Shown piece by piece: positions 26,249-36,768 of a DNA stretch of 64,000 nucleotides. Location: contig NZ_BNDS01000007.1 in assembly GCF_014656545.1 (NCBI RefSeq), positions 62,001 to 126,000 on the forward strand, in the 5' to 3' direction. Positions within the stretch are counted from its first letter, which is position 1; every line of letters starts with the position of its first letter. The notes under the pieces were generated by a model, which saw only the letters and a program-made list of their open reading frames with translations, did no database searches and had not been told where the DNA came from. This DNA comes from Neobacillus kokaensis. Its GTDB lineage: Bacteria; Bacillota; Bacilli; Bacillales; Cytobacillaceae. The position numbers and the translations under genes were made by a program.

Positions 26249-27898
26249 TTATTCAAAATGAGCCCACTTAAATTGTACGTCACCAAGACCAGATACGACG
26301 ACATCTTTTAACTTCTCGTTTTGAACCCAGCTATTAGTGTAGAAATAAATTGGTGCAACAGGCATTTCATCAATAAAGATAGCTTCTGCATCTTTTAACA
26401 TTTGTAAACGTTTTGCAGGATCTGATTCAGTTTGAGAATCAGTCAGCAATTGCTTGAACTTAGGGTTTTCCCAGTTTGTATCATTGTTGCCGCCTTTTTT
26501 GTCACGGAACAACTCTAAGAAGTTAATTGGATCGTTAAAGTCACCTAACCAGCCCATACGGCCAATTTGATAATCGCCGGAATGAAGCTTCGTAATGTAA
26601 ACTTTCCATTCTTCGTTTTCAAGTTTTACATTGATTCCGAGCTCTTTTTTCCACATATCTTGAATTGCTTGAGCAATCTTTTGGTGCCCTTCATCTGTGT
26701 TGTATGAAAGCGTAATTGTTGGAAGCTTAGAAGCATCGCTTAATCCAAGATCTTTTAAGCCTGCAGCTAAGAATTCTTTTGCTTTCGCTACATCATTATC
26801 TTTGAAGTAACCCTTTTCATTTTCTTCAATCATGGATGGTGGTACAGCTGCCATTGCTGGAATTTGTCCGCCAAGAGTAACGTTTTCTACAATTGCCTTA
26901 CGGTTAATGGCATATGCTAGTGCTTTACGAATATTAGCATTGTTCAATGGCGGCTTTTCGGTATTAAATTTATACCAATAAACCCCTGCAATTGGCTGTG
27001 TATGAAGTGAACCATCAGACTTCAACTGTGGAAGAACATCGATTGGAAGTTTTCCAAGTGGAGAACCAGCCCAATCTAATTCACCATTCTTAAACATGTT
27101 AAGTTCTGTGTTACCATCATTGATCATATCCATTGAAATCTTCGTTAACTTAACATTTGCAGCATCCCAATAGTTTTCGTTCTTTTCAAGGACAATTTTG
27201 CTGCTGTGCTCCCATGAAACCATTTTGAATGGTCCATTTGATGTGTATTGGTCGCCCGCATCTTTATACCAGTCTTTGTTTGCTTTTGCAACTTTACTAT
27301 TAACTGGAGAGTATGTGTAGAAAGCTGTTAACTCCAAGAAATAAGGAGTTGGGTTTTCTAATGTTACTTCCAATGTTTTGTCATCAATAGCTTTTACGCC
27401 AAGTGTATCAGCTTTTGCATTTCCTTCGTTGATTGCTTGACCATTTTTCACATAATACAGTTGATATGCGTATTGTGATTGGTTTGCAGGATCAACTGCC
27501 CATTGCCATGCATAAACGAAGTCTTCTGCAGTAACAGGATCTCCGTTAGACCATTTAGCATCACGAAGCTTAAATGTATAAGTCTTTAAATCATCAGAAG
27601 TTTTTACATCTTCTGCTGCTGCCATTTCAGGCTTACCATCTTTACCTATACGAGTTAAGCCATCATAGATTTGTCTGATGACACCGCCTGAAGTGGAATC
27701 GTTTGCAAGACCTGGATGCAATGAGAAAGGCTCAGTGCTGATATTAATCCGTAGTTCTTGCGCTGCGTCCTTCTTACCGTCTTCTCCTGTTTTACCTTTA
27801 TCGCCGTCTGCATTATCTTTGCCGCCTGAACAAGCAGCTAGGAACATGCTTAACACTAGCGATAGTACCAGTAGTAGTGAAAGTTTTGTTTTCTTCAC
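26249..27898 (-). CDS. oppA: Oligopeptide-binding lipoprotein OppA
   Basis: 549 residues. The signal peptide MKKTKLSLLLVLSLVLSMF ends in lipobox LAACSGG, so Cys23 would be lipidated. A charged linker is followed by an SBP family 5 domain with GLTRIGKDGKPEMAAAEDVK and SNGDPVTAEDFVYAWQWAVD. It captures peptides outside the cell for OppBCDF. The start is GTG at 27898, preceded by GGGAGGTC. It is the first gene of opp, with a sigma-A promoter at 27947-27975 and a CcpA-type cre at 28141. Confidence 0.95.
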   Translation of the reverse strand: MKKTKLSLLLVLSLVLSMFLAACSGGKDNADGDKGKTGEDGKKDAAQELRINISTEPFSLHPGLANDSTSGGVIRQIYDGLTRIGKDGKPEMAAAEDVKTSDDLKTYTFKLRDAKWSNGDPVTAEDFVYAWQWAVDPANQSQYAYQLYYVKNGQAINEGNAKADTLGVKAIDDKTLEVTLENPTPYFLELTAFYTYSPVNSKVAKANKDWYKDAGDQYTSNGPFKMVSWEHSSKIVLEKNENYWDAANVKLTKISMDMINDGNTELNMFKNGELDWAGSPLGKLPIDVLPQLKSDGSLHTQPIAGVYWYKFNTEKPPLNNANIRKALAYAINRKAIVENVTLGGQIPAMAAVPPSMIEENEKGYFKDNDVAKAKEFLAAGLKDLGLSDASKLPTITLSYNTDEGHQKIAQAIQDMWKKELGINVKLENEEWKVYITKLHSGDYQIGRMGWLGDFNDPINFLELFRDKKGGNNDTNWENPKFKQLLTDSQTESDPAKRLQMLKDAEAIFIDEMPVAPIYFYTNSWVQNEKLKDVVVSGLGDVQFKWAHFE

Positions 27899-27946
27899 TT
27901 GTAGACCTCCCTTTTTCTATTTTTCTGAAAAATTACTACATTGCCT

Positions 27947-27975
27947 ATTATACATATTTTAAAATTATTTGTACA
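27947..27975 (-). promoter_or_regulatory. Sigma-A promoter of the opp operon
   Basis: Minus strand: TGTACA (27975-27970), 17 bp, then TATAAT (27952-27947) with a TG nearby, about 50 bp ahead of oppA. Confidence 0.6.
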
Positions 27976-28116
27976 TTCCTTTTTGAAAATTAATTTCAAC
28001 ATCTAGCAAATTATTAGTATTCCTAGAAAAAAAGTGTGGTATAAAACCTTCTTCTTTATTTTTAAACTTCATTCAAACCCTTTAAATTCAACGTTTACTT
28101 TACTTTTTTATTTATA

Positions 28117-28154
28117 TTTTTGTCGGACTTCAGACAAAAATGATAACGCTTACA
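28117..28154 (-). promoter_or_regulatory. CcpA cre site next to an inverted repeat, upstream of opp
   Basis: On the minus strand TGTAAGCGTTATCA (28154-28141) fits the cre consensus TGWAANCGNTNWCA at every position. It directly adjoins an inverted repeat TTTTTGTC/GACAAAAA (28117-28124 with 28133-28140). It lies about 190 bp upstream of the identified opp promoter, so either a second promoter exists or the site acts at a distance. The rest of 27976-28260 shows nothing else. Confidence 0.65.
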
Positions 28155-28263
28155 GAATTTTCTTACTTTTCATATTAGCATAGTTTTTCAAGAGATTATC
28201 ATTTAATTAAGTTATTTTAATATACTATCACCCACTTTCCTTCACGGAATATTTTTCACATAC

Positions 28264-28293
28264 TTGAAAATAATTATGTGCTTCATTTATAAT
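28264..28293 (+). promoter_or_regulatory. Sigma-A promoter of trpS
   Basis: TTGAAA (28264-28269) and TATAAT (28288-28293) with an 18-bp spacer, just before the T-box leader. Confidence 0.8.
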
Positions 28294-28299
28294 AGAAAT

Positions 28300-28584
28300 A
28301 ATTACGAAGAAAAATGCGATGATAAAGAGTAGTATGTATTTTTTACATCATTTTAGAGAGTTTGTGGCTGGTGTGAACAAACATGATGTGAATACTGAAT
28401 GGACTTTTGAGCTTCTTCCCGAAACCTAATTTTTTAACGGCAGTAGGGAGTGACGTTTTCCTGCGTTAGAAGGATTTTTGATTGTATTAAAGACAATCAA
28501 AACTTAAGAGACTCAATTCTTTGAGTAATTAGGGTGGTACCGCGAGCCATTCGTCCCTATTTTTGGGGATGAATGGTTTTTTTA
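28300..28584 (+). promoter_or_regulatory. Tryptophan-specific T-box leader of trpS
   Basis: The leader has the invariant T-box AGGGTGGTACCGCG (28531-28544). A terminator follows: CCATTCGTCCC/GGGATGAATGG (28547-28557 with 28566-28576) and seven T. The specifier loop GAATGGAC offers the codon TGG at 28400-28402, matching tRNA-Trp. Uncharged tRNA-Trp would stabilise the antiterminator and allow trpS transcription. Confidence 0.94.
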
Positions 28585-28605
28585 TATATTTTTAGGAGGA
28601 AATAA

Positions 28606-29598
<993 letters not shown>

Positions 29599-29601
29599 GA
29601 A

Positions 29602-29653
29602 AAAAGCCTGATAACAAAGGGTATGGAAACATTCCCTTTGCATCAGGCTTTTA
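29602..29653. terminator. Bidirectional terminator between trpS and yjbA
   Basis: A long stem AAAAGCCTGAT...ATCAGGCTTTT with an inner CAAAGGG/CCCTTTG arm. Confidence 0.85.
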
Positions 29654-30397
29654 ATTTACTTTTGAACCATTTTCCATTTCCCAAAGTTTTTCGAAAAATG
29701 GTTGTCCTTTAATGATATTTTCACAGAAAATTTCATGCTTCTTTGACCAGCCGTATTTTGTTTCTTCAAACAACTGCTCCCAAGCCATTTCAAAATTCAT
29801 TTCTTGAATATGCGAATAACGTTCTGGGCACCATTCTGTATACCAGTATCTTACCTCTGCCTCATTATTTGATGAGAATAATTGATCAAGAGCCATAAAT
29901 AAAAGCTGCTTTAATTGCCGTTCTTTTCTTGTTAATCCTCTCATCAGATCAGGATCTGGCGATAAAATATGAAATTCCTTCTCTTCTCGCCGTGGGTAAA
30001 ATTGGTATTTCTTCGCTTCATGCGTGGCAATCATTTCGTATACAAGCTGTTCCTGTCTAGGAATTAACCTACTCTTACGAATAGGTATATTATACCCAAT
30101 AGTATCTACAGCGAGAATTCCCACTCCATCCGTAACAACAAAGCAATATTCCAGCTGGATTCTTTCGTGGTTTTTTCTTAGATAGGCTTTTTGATAAATC
30201 TCATCTAATAATGGCTGCGGTAATTCAGATAGGTCATTCTCAATATAATGGAATAGAACAGATTCGACTTTTATCAGCGGGACTTGATCTAGGAGTTCTA
30301 CAGCATCATCTTTACGCCATTCATGAAAGTGGCAAACATTATAACCGTTCTCTTCCCCTTCAAACCAATTCACCCAAACATCATGAAGATACAACAT
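29651..30397 (-). CDS. yjbA: UPF0736 protein YjbA
   Basis: 248 residues, soluble and acidic, rich in Trp and aromatics. It starts [20 protein letters not shown], with [29 protein letters not shown] in the centre. It matches the YjbA/UPF0736 family, which has no assigned function. GTGAGGGG is upstream of the ATG. It is convergent with trpS and shares its terminator, the same arrangement as in B. subtilis. Confidence 0.85.
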   Translation of the reverse strand: MLYLHDVWVNWFEGEENGYNVCHFHEWRKDDAVELLDQVPLIKVESVLFHYIENDLSELPQPLLDEIYQKAYLRKNHERIQLEYCFVVTDGVGILAVDTIGYNIPIRKSRLIPRQEQLVYEMIATHEAKKYQFYPRREEKEFHILSPDPDLMRGLTRKERQLKQLLFMALDQLFSSNNEAEVRYWYTEWCPERYSHIQEMNFEMAWEQLFEETKYGWSKKHEIFCENIIKGQPFFEKLWEMENGSKVN

Positions 30398-30568
30398 AAC
30401 AACCCCTCACTTCTAGTAGCTATTTGTCTCTCAGTATGGGCAGGGTGCAGTTAATTTATTCCTCAAGATATATATTTTGGGGACAAAGTACTAACAATTT
30501 AAAGGATTGGTACGGTAAAGAAATAGAGGCGTAAATTAAAAAATCTACCATATCTTAATGGTAGATTT

Positions 30569-31480
30569 TTATCTTCTCGATTTAGGATTAAAGGCATCCT
30601 TTAAACCTTCACCAATAAAATTAATAGATAAGATGGTAATTGTAATCATCAAAGCTGGAGGCATCCAAATCCATGATTTAAATTGCAGGACATCAGGTTC
30701 AACCGCCGAATTCAGCATGTTGCCCCAGCTAGGGATTTCCTGCGGAACACCAAATCCTAGGAAACTTAAACCGGTTTCTGCAACGATCATAGTAGCAAAA
30801 GTGATTGTTGCTTGCACAATAATAGTTGACATTATATTAGGCAATAGGTGTTTTACGATTATTTTAGCAGGTGAGCACCCGATGGAAATAGCTGCCGTAA
30901 TATATTCATTCTCTTTTTCTGCCAATACCTTACTTCTGACAATCCTTGCAATCCCCCCCCAGCTCAGTATACTTATCACAAGAATCAAAACCCATAATCC
31001 GTTTACTTTCCCAAAAAGAATTGCATTAATTACAATGACGAATACTAAAAAAGGAAAATTTAAAATTAAATCGGTAAATCTCATTAAAATGTTGTCTACG
31101 GCTCCGCCAAAATAGCCAGCAACTGAACCAATCAATGTACCAAGGAAAATTACAAACAATGTACAGCTTAGTCCAACCAAGAGAGAAATTCGGCCGCCGT
31201 AAAGAAGCCTTGTGAATACATCCCGGCCGGCTTTATCTGTTCCCAGCCAGTGGTCGCTGGATGGTTCTAAAGACATTTGACCAATATTGATCCTTGAAAC
31301 ATCCGCCGTTGTAATATAAGGAGCCAAGAAGGAAACAATCGCAACTGTAATTAGAAAAATCAAACTAGTCATCGCTAATTTATTTTTAACAAATTTTCTT
31401 CGTGCCATTGCCCATGGAGATAAACTTTTTTTCGGGGGGTGAGTCTTTACATTGGTATCTTTCTGAGTCACAATTTCCAT
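30569..31480 (-). CDS. appC: Oligopeptide ABC transporter permease AppC
   Basis: 303 residues. The N-terminus is cytoplasmic and Lys-rich. A membrane segment (about 38-60), the HWLGTDKAGRDVFTRLLYGGR block and five more segments follow, with the EAA loop YITAAISIGCSPAKIIVKHLLPN. It pairs with AppB in a second oligopeptide importer. GGGGGAG precedes the ATG. It is the last gene of appDFABC; the hairpin at about 30537-30572 overlaps its end and probably terminates the operon. Confidence 0.94.
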   Translation of the reverse strand: MEIVTQKDTNVKTHPPKKSLSPWAMARRKFVKNKLAMTSLIFLITVAIVSFLAPYITTADVSRINIGQMSLEPSSDHWLGTDKAGRDVFTRLLYGGRISLLVGLSCTLFVIFLGTLIGSVAGYFGGAVDNILMRFTDLILNFPFLVFVIVINAILFGKVNGLWVLILVISILSWGGIARIVRSKVLAEKENEYITAAISIGCSPAKIIVKHLLPNIMSTIIVQATITFATMIVAETGLSFLGFGVPQEIPSWGNMLNSAVEPDVLQFKSWIWMPPALMITITILSINFIGEGLKDAFNPKSRR

Positions 31481-31491
31481 TTGATCTCCCC

Positions 31492-32457
31492 CTAATCTAA
31501 CCTAATTCTCGGGTCTACAACACCATATAAAATATCAGCGATAAGGTTGCCGACTAGTGTTAAGAAAGAGAATAACATTGTCAAAGTCATTAAAACCGGA
31601 TAATCCCTTGTTCCTACGGATTGAAGAAACAGCTGTCCGAGACCTGGATAAGTAAAAATGGTTTCAGTAATGATCGCACCGCTGATTATAGCAACCAGGT
31701 CAAACCCTAAGAAGGTAATAAGCGGGATCACTGAATTTCTCAAAATATGAACATTATAAATTTTTCTTTCCGGTGTCCCTTTTGCACGAGCTGTACGGAC
31801 AAAGTCTTTACGGCTATTTTCAATAATGTCATTTCGTAAAAATTGAGTATAGCTTGCAGTACTTAATAAGCCAAGAACAAGTGCTGGTAATAATACATGA
31901 TGAAAGCGGCTTAACCAATATTCCAATGTTCCTTCTGTTGTACCAATATCTACAGAACCGTTTGATGGAAACCATCCTAGCGTAAATGAAAATAGGAAAA
32001 TGGCAAACACACCCGCAACAAATGACGGAATAGATAATCCTAAATAATTCAGTCCGCCAATGAGATTGTCCCCAAAAGTATATGGCTTTCGTCCAGAATA
32101 GGTACCCATAAAAAATGCCAGGATATAAGTAATAATGATTGAAGTAAGCCCAAGCATAATCGTATTTGGCAGGCGTTCACTAAGGACTTCCGAAACTTCA
32201 ATTTTAAAACGGGTTGATTTTCCAAAATCCCCTTGAACGAAATTCCCAATCCAACGAAAATATTGCTGTGGAAGCGGGTCGTTATAGCCCAATTTTTCTC
32301 TCATTTCCTGGATATATTGTGGATTTGTATTTCTAGGATCAATTTCACCAGAAAGAGAATCACCAGGCATTAATTTTGCTAAGGTGAAGACAATAATGGA
32401 GATCAGGAATAACATCGGAATCATGCCCAAAATTCTTCGAAATGCATACTTTAGCAT
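31492..32457 (-). CDS. appB: Oligopeptide ABC transporter permease AppB
   Basis: 321 residues. Six membrane segments, with the outside loop NPQYIQEMREKLGYNDPLPQQY, the EAA loop FVRTARAKGTPERKIYNVHILRN and ETIFTYPGLGQLF. I use ATG 32457 (AAGGAGA seven bases upstream) rather than 32463, which would overlap that site. A long hairpin lies in the appA-appB gap. It is 11 bp upstream of appC. Confidence 0.93.
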   Translation of the reverse strand: MLKYAFRRILGMIPMLFLISIIVFTLAKLMPGDSLSGEIDPRNTNPQYIQEMREKLGYNDPLPQQYFRWIGNFVQGDFGKSTRFKIEVSEVLSERLPNTIMLGLTSIIITYILAFFMGTYSGRKPYTFGDNLIGGLNYLGLSIPSFVAGVFAIFLFSFTLGWFPSNGSVDIGTTEGTLEYWLSRFHHVLLPALVLGLLSTASYTQFLRNDIIENSRKDFVRTARAKGTPERKIYNVHILRNSVIPLITFLGFDLVAIISGAIITETIFTYPGLGQLFLQSVGTRDYPVLMTLTMLFSFLTLVGNLIADILYGVVDPRIRLD

Positions 32458-32515
32458 GTGCATTCTCCTTGTCTATAAACTACGCTAAATATGTTAGTAA
32501 ATATGTAGCTAAATC

Positions 32516-32570
32516 GTTCAAATAGGAGAGGCTAAGCATAGTACTATGCGTGCCTCCATCCCATTTGAAC
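32516..32570 (-). promoter_or_regulatory. Intercistronic hairpin between appA and appB
   Basis: A 55-base imperfect palindrome: GTTCAAAT/ATTTGAAC outside, AGAGGC/GCCTC in the middle and GCATAGTACTATGC at the tip. There is no T run. Its position after the binding-protein gene parallels the oppA-oppB hairpin, so mRNA stabilisation of appA is likely. Confidence 0.7.
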
Positions 32571-32635
32571 TAATTAAGCGTTGATCAATCATAGCAGGTA
32601 TTTAACATAGTTTTATTCATGTTAGTCTGCTGTGA

Positions 32636-34354
32636 TTATTGTTTTATCCACCAATTATTCGGACGGTTCATACCAGAAACGTCAAAGGTTACGCCTTGAA
32701 CTCGCTTAGCAACGGCCATTGTTTCTTCAAGCTCTGCGATCGGAAGCACAGGAAGCTCTTTCATGAATAGTTTTTGCCATTGAACGTAAAGATCTTTACG
32801 TTTTTGGTCGTCTGTTCCAACTATACTGATATCAAGTGCTTGATCCAATAATTTATCACTATCAGCATTTACCCAGCGTGGATAGTTCCAAAGTGCTTTA
32901 GAACCCCAAAGTGGAGTTGGATCAGGATCGGAACCAGTTGACCAGCCGCCAAAGAATACTTCCACAGACTTATCAGCTTTTTCAAGCATATCGTAGTATA
33001 GGTTTACATCAGTCATTGTCAGTTTTGTTTTTAAACCAACAGCTTCCCAATATTGTGTCAATGCTTTTGCACGAGCTTCAAATGTTGGATTTTGCGTAGC
33101 ATAATGGCTGAAGTTCACAACAAATTCCTTGCCATTTGGATCCTCACGGAAGCCGTCGCCATTTTTATCTTTGTAACCTGCTTCATCTAACAATTGCTTT
33201 GCTTTTTCCGGATCATAAGCAAACTGTTCAAGATCCTTATTATCCGCAGCAATCCAGTGATTAGTAGGGATTGGACGGTTAACTGGTTTACCTACACCAA
33301 AGAAGAATGCCTTAACCCACTCTTCACGGTTAATTGCATAAAACATTGCTTCACGTAGTTTAACATTTTGATATTTTTGATCGTTCATGACGTTTTTCTC
33401 GCCATCCCAAGTACCTAAACGGAAACCAACATAATAATAGCTAACACCAGGATAGGTAATTGCGTTTACATTATCAAGTGCTTTTACTTGATCAATAATG
33501 CTTGGGTGGAAAGATGTCATATCAAGTGTGCCGTTTTTTAGTTCCCCAACAGAAAGGGATGGGTCGATTACTTTAACAACAACTTTTTCGATATGTGGTT
33601 TACCACCAAAATATTCGTCAAAGCGTTCCATTTCAATTGATTCACCAGGTACAATCTTGGTTACTTTAAATGGTCCTAAACCGACTGGCTTAGTTCGAAC
33701 CACCTCGGAACTCATCATATCTTTGACAGCAATTCCTTTAAATGCAGTACGGTTCATTGGATAAGTCCAAAGGTTATCCAGGTTGTTTACTCGTGCCTTA
33801 TCGAATGTAATTTGGATATGATAATCGTCAATAACTTTAATACCTTCGATTTTGTCTGCCTTTTTATCATGATAAGCTTGTGCGCCTAAGATATTTCTTA
33901 CATTATCAAAACGTGGACCTTCATATTCTTTATCAGCAATTGTATATAATGCGAATTCCCAGTCTTTTACTGATAATTCATCACCGTTTTGCCATTTAAC
34001 GCCTTTTTTAATTTCAAAATCGAACACCTTATTGTCTTCTGTTTTCCATGAAGCAATATGCGGCTGTGCCTTTAAGTGCTCATCATAATCGATTAAATTT
34101 TCATCAAAGAAATCAATTACTTCTGCATCTGTGGCTGTTCCATAAAATGCATAATTAAATTTACCTTCTGGAGCAGAATCAAGTGCGTACACTAATGTAC
34201 CACCATCTTGCGGCTCACCAGCTGTTTCGCCAGACTTACCTTTGTTGTCGTCTTCTTTCTTTGTGCCTGCTTTGTCGCTGCCGCTGCATGCAGCCAAGAA
34301 AGCTGACAGGACAAGCATTAAAACAGCTAACATAAGCATACTTTTCTTCTTCAT
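32636..34354 (-). CDS. appA: Oligopeptide-binding lipoprotein AppA
   Basis: 572 residues. Signal peptide MKKKSMLMLAVLMLVLSAF ends in lipobox LAACSGS (Cys23). An Asp/Lys/Gly linker leads into an SBP family 5 domain with IASWKTEDNKVFDFEIKKGVKWQNGD-type opening. It binds peptides for AppBC/AppDF. The sequence is clearly different from OppA, so specificity probably differs. In the laboratory strain of B. subtilis appA is frameshifted; here the frame is open throughout. A MITE-like element lies directly upstream, between appF and appA. Confidence 0.93.
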   Translation of the reverse strand: MKKKSMLMLAVLMLVLSAFLAACSGSDKAGTKKEDDNKGKSGETAGEPQDGGTLVYALDSAPEGKFNYAFYGTATDAEVIDFFDENLIDYDEHLKAQPHIASWKTEDNKVFDFEIKKGVKWQNGDELSVKDWEFALYTIADKEYEGPRFDNVRNILGAQAYHDKKADKIEGIKVIDDYHIQITFDKARVNNLDNLWTYPMNRTAFKGIAVKDMMSSEVVRTKPVGLGPFKVTKIVPGESIEMERFDEYFGGKPHIEKVVVKVIDPSLSVGELKNGTLDMTSFHPSIIDQVKALDNVNAITYPGVSYYYVGFRLGTWDGEKNVMNDQKYQNVKLREAMFYAINREEWVKAFFFGVGKPVNRPIPTNHWIAADNKDLEQFAYDPEKAKQLLDEAGYKDKNGDGFREDPNGKEFVVNFSHYATQNPTFEARAKALTQYWEAVGLKTKLTMTDVNLYYDMLEKADKSVEVFFGGWSTGSDPDPTPLWGSKALWNYPRWVNADSDKLLDQALDISIVGTDDQKRKDLYVQWQKLFMKELPVLPIAELEETMAVAKRVQGVTFDVSGMNRPNNWWIKQ

Positions 34355-34384
34355 TAGGTTCCCCCCTAAAAGTTTTTTAATTTT

Positions 34385-34576
34385 TTGGCTGTGTTAAACT
34401 TGGCTGTAGATTTACGCTACAGGTTTTCGCTTTCCGCGGGCGTCCCGGCGATCCTCCTCGGCGCTTAGGCACCTGTGGGCGTCTCACCTGCTCCGTACTC
34501 CCGCAGGAGTCTTCCGCACCTTCCGCTACACAATCAACAGAGTTAAAAAATCAACAATGACCTTTAACACAGCCAA
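34385..34576. mobile_element. MITE-like element with 14-bp terminal inverted repeats, inside the app operon
   Basis: TTGGCTGTGTTAAA (34385-34398) and TTTAACACAGCCAA (34563-34576) are perfect inverted repeats bounding 192 bp. The inside is G+C-rich, with TTTTCGCTTTCCGCGGGCG and CTCCGTACTCCCGCAGGAG type segments that form secondary structure, and has no ORF. No clear target duplication beyond A/T runs is visible. The transposase that could move it is not in the window. Confidence 0.8.
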
Positions 34577-34580
34577 TTTT

Positions 34581-35591
34581 TTAATAAAGGTGGCAAGCCA
34601 CTCGATGAGATGGTCTCACCTCCTTTAATACCGGTTTTGTTTTCGAGCACTCCTCCATTGCCATTGGACAGCGTGGATGGAAAGGGCATCCTGATGGTGG
34701 ATTAATCGGACTTGGAACATCCCCCGTTAGAATTATCCGTTCTTTTTTTTGCCTCGGGTCCGGAGAAGGAATCGCTGAAATCAATGCTTTGGTATATGGA
34801 TGTAAGGGTTCTGCGTATAGACTCTTTTTATCTGCAAGCTCAGCCATATTGCCTAAATACATAACTCCAATTCGATCGCTCATATGTTTTACAACACTTA
34901 GGTCATGAGCGATAAATAGGAATGTTAAATCAAATTCTTTCTGTAAATCTTTTAATAAATTTAGAACCTGTGACTGAACAGAAACATCAAGGGCGGAAAC
35001 CGGTTCATCTGCAATAATCATTTTTGGTCTAAGCGCTAGAGCACGTGCAATTCCTATCCTTTGACGCTGACCTCCGGAAAACTCATGAGCATACTTATAG
35101 TAGGCATCTGGCGGAAGACCTACCTTTTCCAAAAGGTCCATAACTTCCTTCTTTAGGTCCTCTTTACTTTTCTTCGTATAATTGTAAATAGGCTCTGCAA
35201 TGATATCTCCGACCATTTGCATTGGGTTAAGTGATGCATAGGGATCTTGAAACACCATTTGCATATCCTTGCGAATTTCACGCAAATGTTTTCCAGAAAT
35301 ATTAGTAATGTCTTTACCATCAAAAAGGATTTTGCCATCTGTTGGTTTTAACAGCCTTAAAATGGTCCTGCCTGCAGTTGATTTGCCGCAGCCTGACTCT
35401 CCAACCAGCCCTAGTGTTTCTCCTCTTTTAATTTCAAAGGAAATATTATCAACCGCTTTTACATGTCCAACGGTATGCTTAAAAAAACCGCCTTTTACAG
35501 GGTAATAGGTTTTTAGATTTCTAATTTCTAAAAGATTTTCTGATCGCGGGGTATGCTTTTCACTTTTATTATGTAGGGAAATGGTACTCAT
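34581..35591 (-). CDS. appF: Oligopeptide ABC transporter ATP-binding protein AppF
   Basis: 336 residues. Walker A GESGCGKST, signature FSGGQRQRIGIARAL, Walker B MIIADEPVSALDV. The C-terminal oligopeptide-transporter extension has the Cys motif CPFHPRCPMAMEEC, a probable Fe-S or metal site found in many Opp/Dpp ATPases. Its ATG overlaps the appD stop by one base (TAATG). Its stop is only four bases from the MITE-like element. Confidence 0.94.
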   Translation of the reverse strand: MSTISLHNKSEKHTPRSENLLEIRNLKTYYPVKGGFFKHTVGHVKAVDNISFEIKRGETLGLVGESGCGKSTAGRTILRLLKPTDGKILFDGKDITNISGKHLREIRKDMQMVFQDPYASLNPMQMVGDIIAEPIYNYTKKSKEDLKKEVMDLLEKVGLPPDAYYKYAHEFSGGQRQRIGIARALALRPKMIIADEPVSALDVSVQSQVLNLLKDLQKEFDLTFLFIAHDLSVVKHMSDRIGVMYLGNMAELADKKSLYAEPLHPYTKALISAIPSPDPRQKKERIILTGDVPSPINPPSGCPFHPRCPMAMEECSKTKPVLKEVRPSHRVACHLY

Positions 35592-36613
35592 TATTTCACC
35601 CCTTCTCTTGGTTTACTAGTTTCATAGAGCAAGCAGGCTACTTCGTGACCTTGATCAACATCTGCAAGCATTGGGGTGGTGGTAAAGCATTCAGGCATTG
35701 CCTTAGGGCACCTGTTGGCAAATCGGCATCCAACTTTGGGCATATTTGTGAGAGATGGTACAATTCCTTTGATGGAACTAAGACGTTCTTCCTCTTCATC
35801 CATTTTTGGAACCGCTCCCAAAAGCAGAGTTGTGTATGGATGCTTTGGATTATAAAACAATGTGTCAACGTCTGTGCGTTCAACAATTTTTCCGGCATAC
35901 ATAACAATCACCTCATCACACATTTCAGCAACTACACCTAAATCATGGGTAATGAGAATGACTGACATATCATTAACTTCTTGAATTTCTTTTAATAGCT
36001 CCAGGATTTGAGCTTGCACCGTAACATCCAGTGCTGTAGTTGGCTCATCGGCAATTAACAATTTGGGCTGACATGCTATTGCAATAGCAATCATGACACG
36101 CTGCCTCATCCCGCCGGATAATTGGTGCGGATATTCATCAACAATTTTCTCAGGACGTGAGATCCCCACACTTTTTAATAAGGCAATGGACTTAAGTCTA
36201 GCCTCTCGTTTGGAGATTTTTGTATGATTGAATAATACCTCCTGCAGCTGATAACCAATTGTAAATACGGGATTTAAGGAGGTCATGGGCTCTTGAAAAA
36301 TCATCGAAACATCTTTACCGCGAATCTTATTGATTTGCCCTTCAGTCATCTTTTCAAGGCTAATTCCATCGAAAATGATTTCACCAGATTTAACCTTGCC
36401 GATTCCTTTAGGCAATAATTGCATAATTGATAGACTCATCACTGATTTACCACAACCGGATTCTCCAACAACTCCGACAATTTGCCGCGGCTTAACTTTA
36501 AATGAAACATTATCTACAGCATTATAATATGTACCATCAATATCAAAGGCAGTCTCTAAATTTTTCACTTCGAGCAACGGTGCTTCTTTGAGTAATGACT
36601 TTTTTTTGCTCAT
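35591..36613 (-). CDS. appD: Oligopeptide ABC transporter ATP-binding protein AppD
   Basis: 340 residues. Walker A GESGCGKS, signature LSGGMRQRVMIAIAIA, Walker B LLIADEPTTALDV, and a C-terminal Cys motif CRFANRCPKAMPEC. It is the partner of AppF and the first gene of appDFABC, whose order is that of B. subtilis. A good sigma-A promoter lies at 36670-36698 and AGAAGGTGT precedes the ATG. Confidence 0.95.
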   Translation of the reverse strand: MSKKKSLLKEAPLLEVKNLETAFDIDGTYYNAVDNVSFKVKPRQIVGVVGESGCGKSVMSLSIMQLLPKGIGKVKSGEIIFDGISLEKMTEGQINKIRGKDVSMIFQEPMTSLNPVFTIGYQLQEVLFNHTKISKREARLKSIALLKSVGISRPEKIVDEYPHQLSGGMRQRVMIAIAIACQPKLLIADEPTTALDVTVQAQILELLKEIQEVNDMSVILITHDLGVVAEMCDEVIVMYAGKIVERTDVDTLFYNPKHPYTTLLLGAVPKMDEEEERLSSIKGIVPSLTNMPKVGCRFANRCPKAMPECFTTTPMLADVDQGHEVACLLYETSKPREGVK

Positions 36614-36669
36614 AGTACACCTTCTTACTTTTTTGAATTATTTTGGTATTTTTGCTATATTTAAATAGA

Positions 36670-36698
36670 ATTCTATTACAGAATTATTACAATTGCAA
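36670..36698 (-). promoter_or_regulatory. Sigma-A promoter of the app operon
   Basis: Minus strand: TTGCAA (36698-36693), 17 bp, TAGAAT (36675-36670), about 55 bp ahead of appD. Confidence 0.75.
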
Positions 36699-36738
36699 GA
36701 CTTTTTTATAAGATTTCCAATTTACAATCTTTTTCAAA

Positions 36739-36768
36739 TAAAAAAAGCCTTTATTATTAGGCTTTTTT
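36739..36768 (-). terminator. Terminator of the yjaZ-like gene
   Basis: AAAAAAGCCT/AGGCTTTTTT hairpin directly after the stop. Confidence 0.75.

Noticed and set aside
30558..31115. 185-codon frame antisense to appC
   Set aside because: No ribosome site and no family resemblance; the opposite strand encodes a clear permease.
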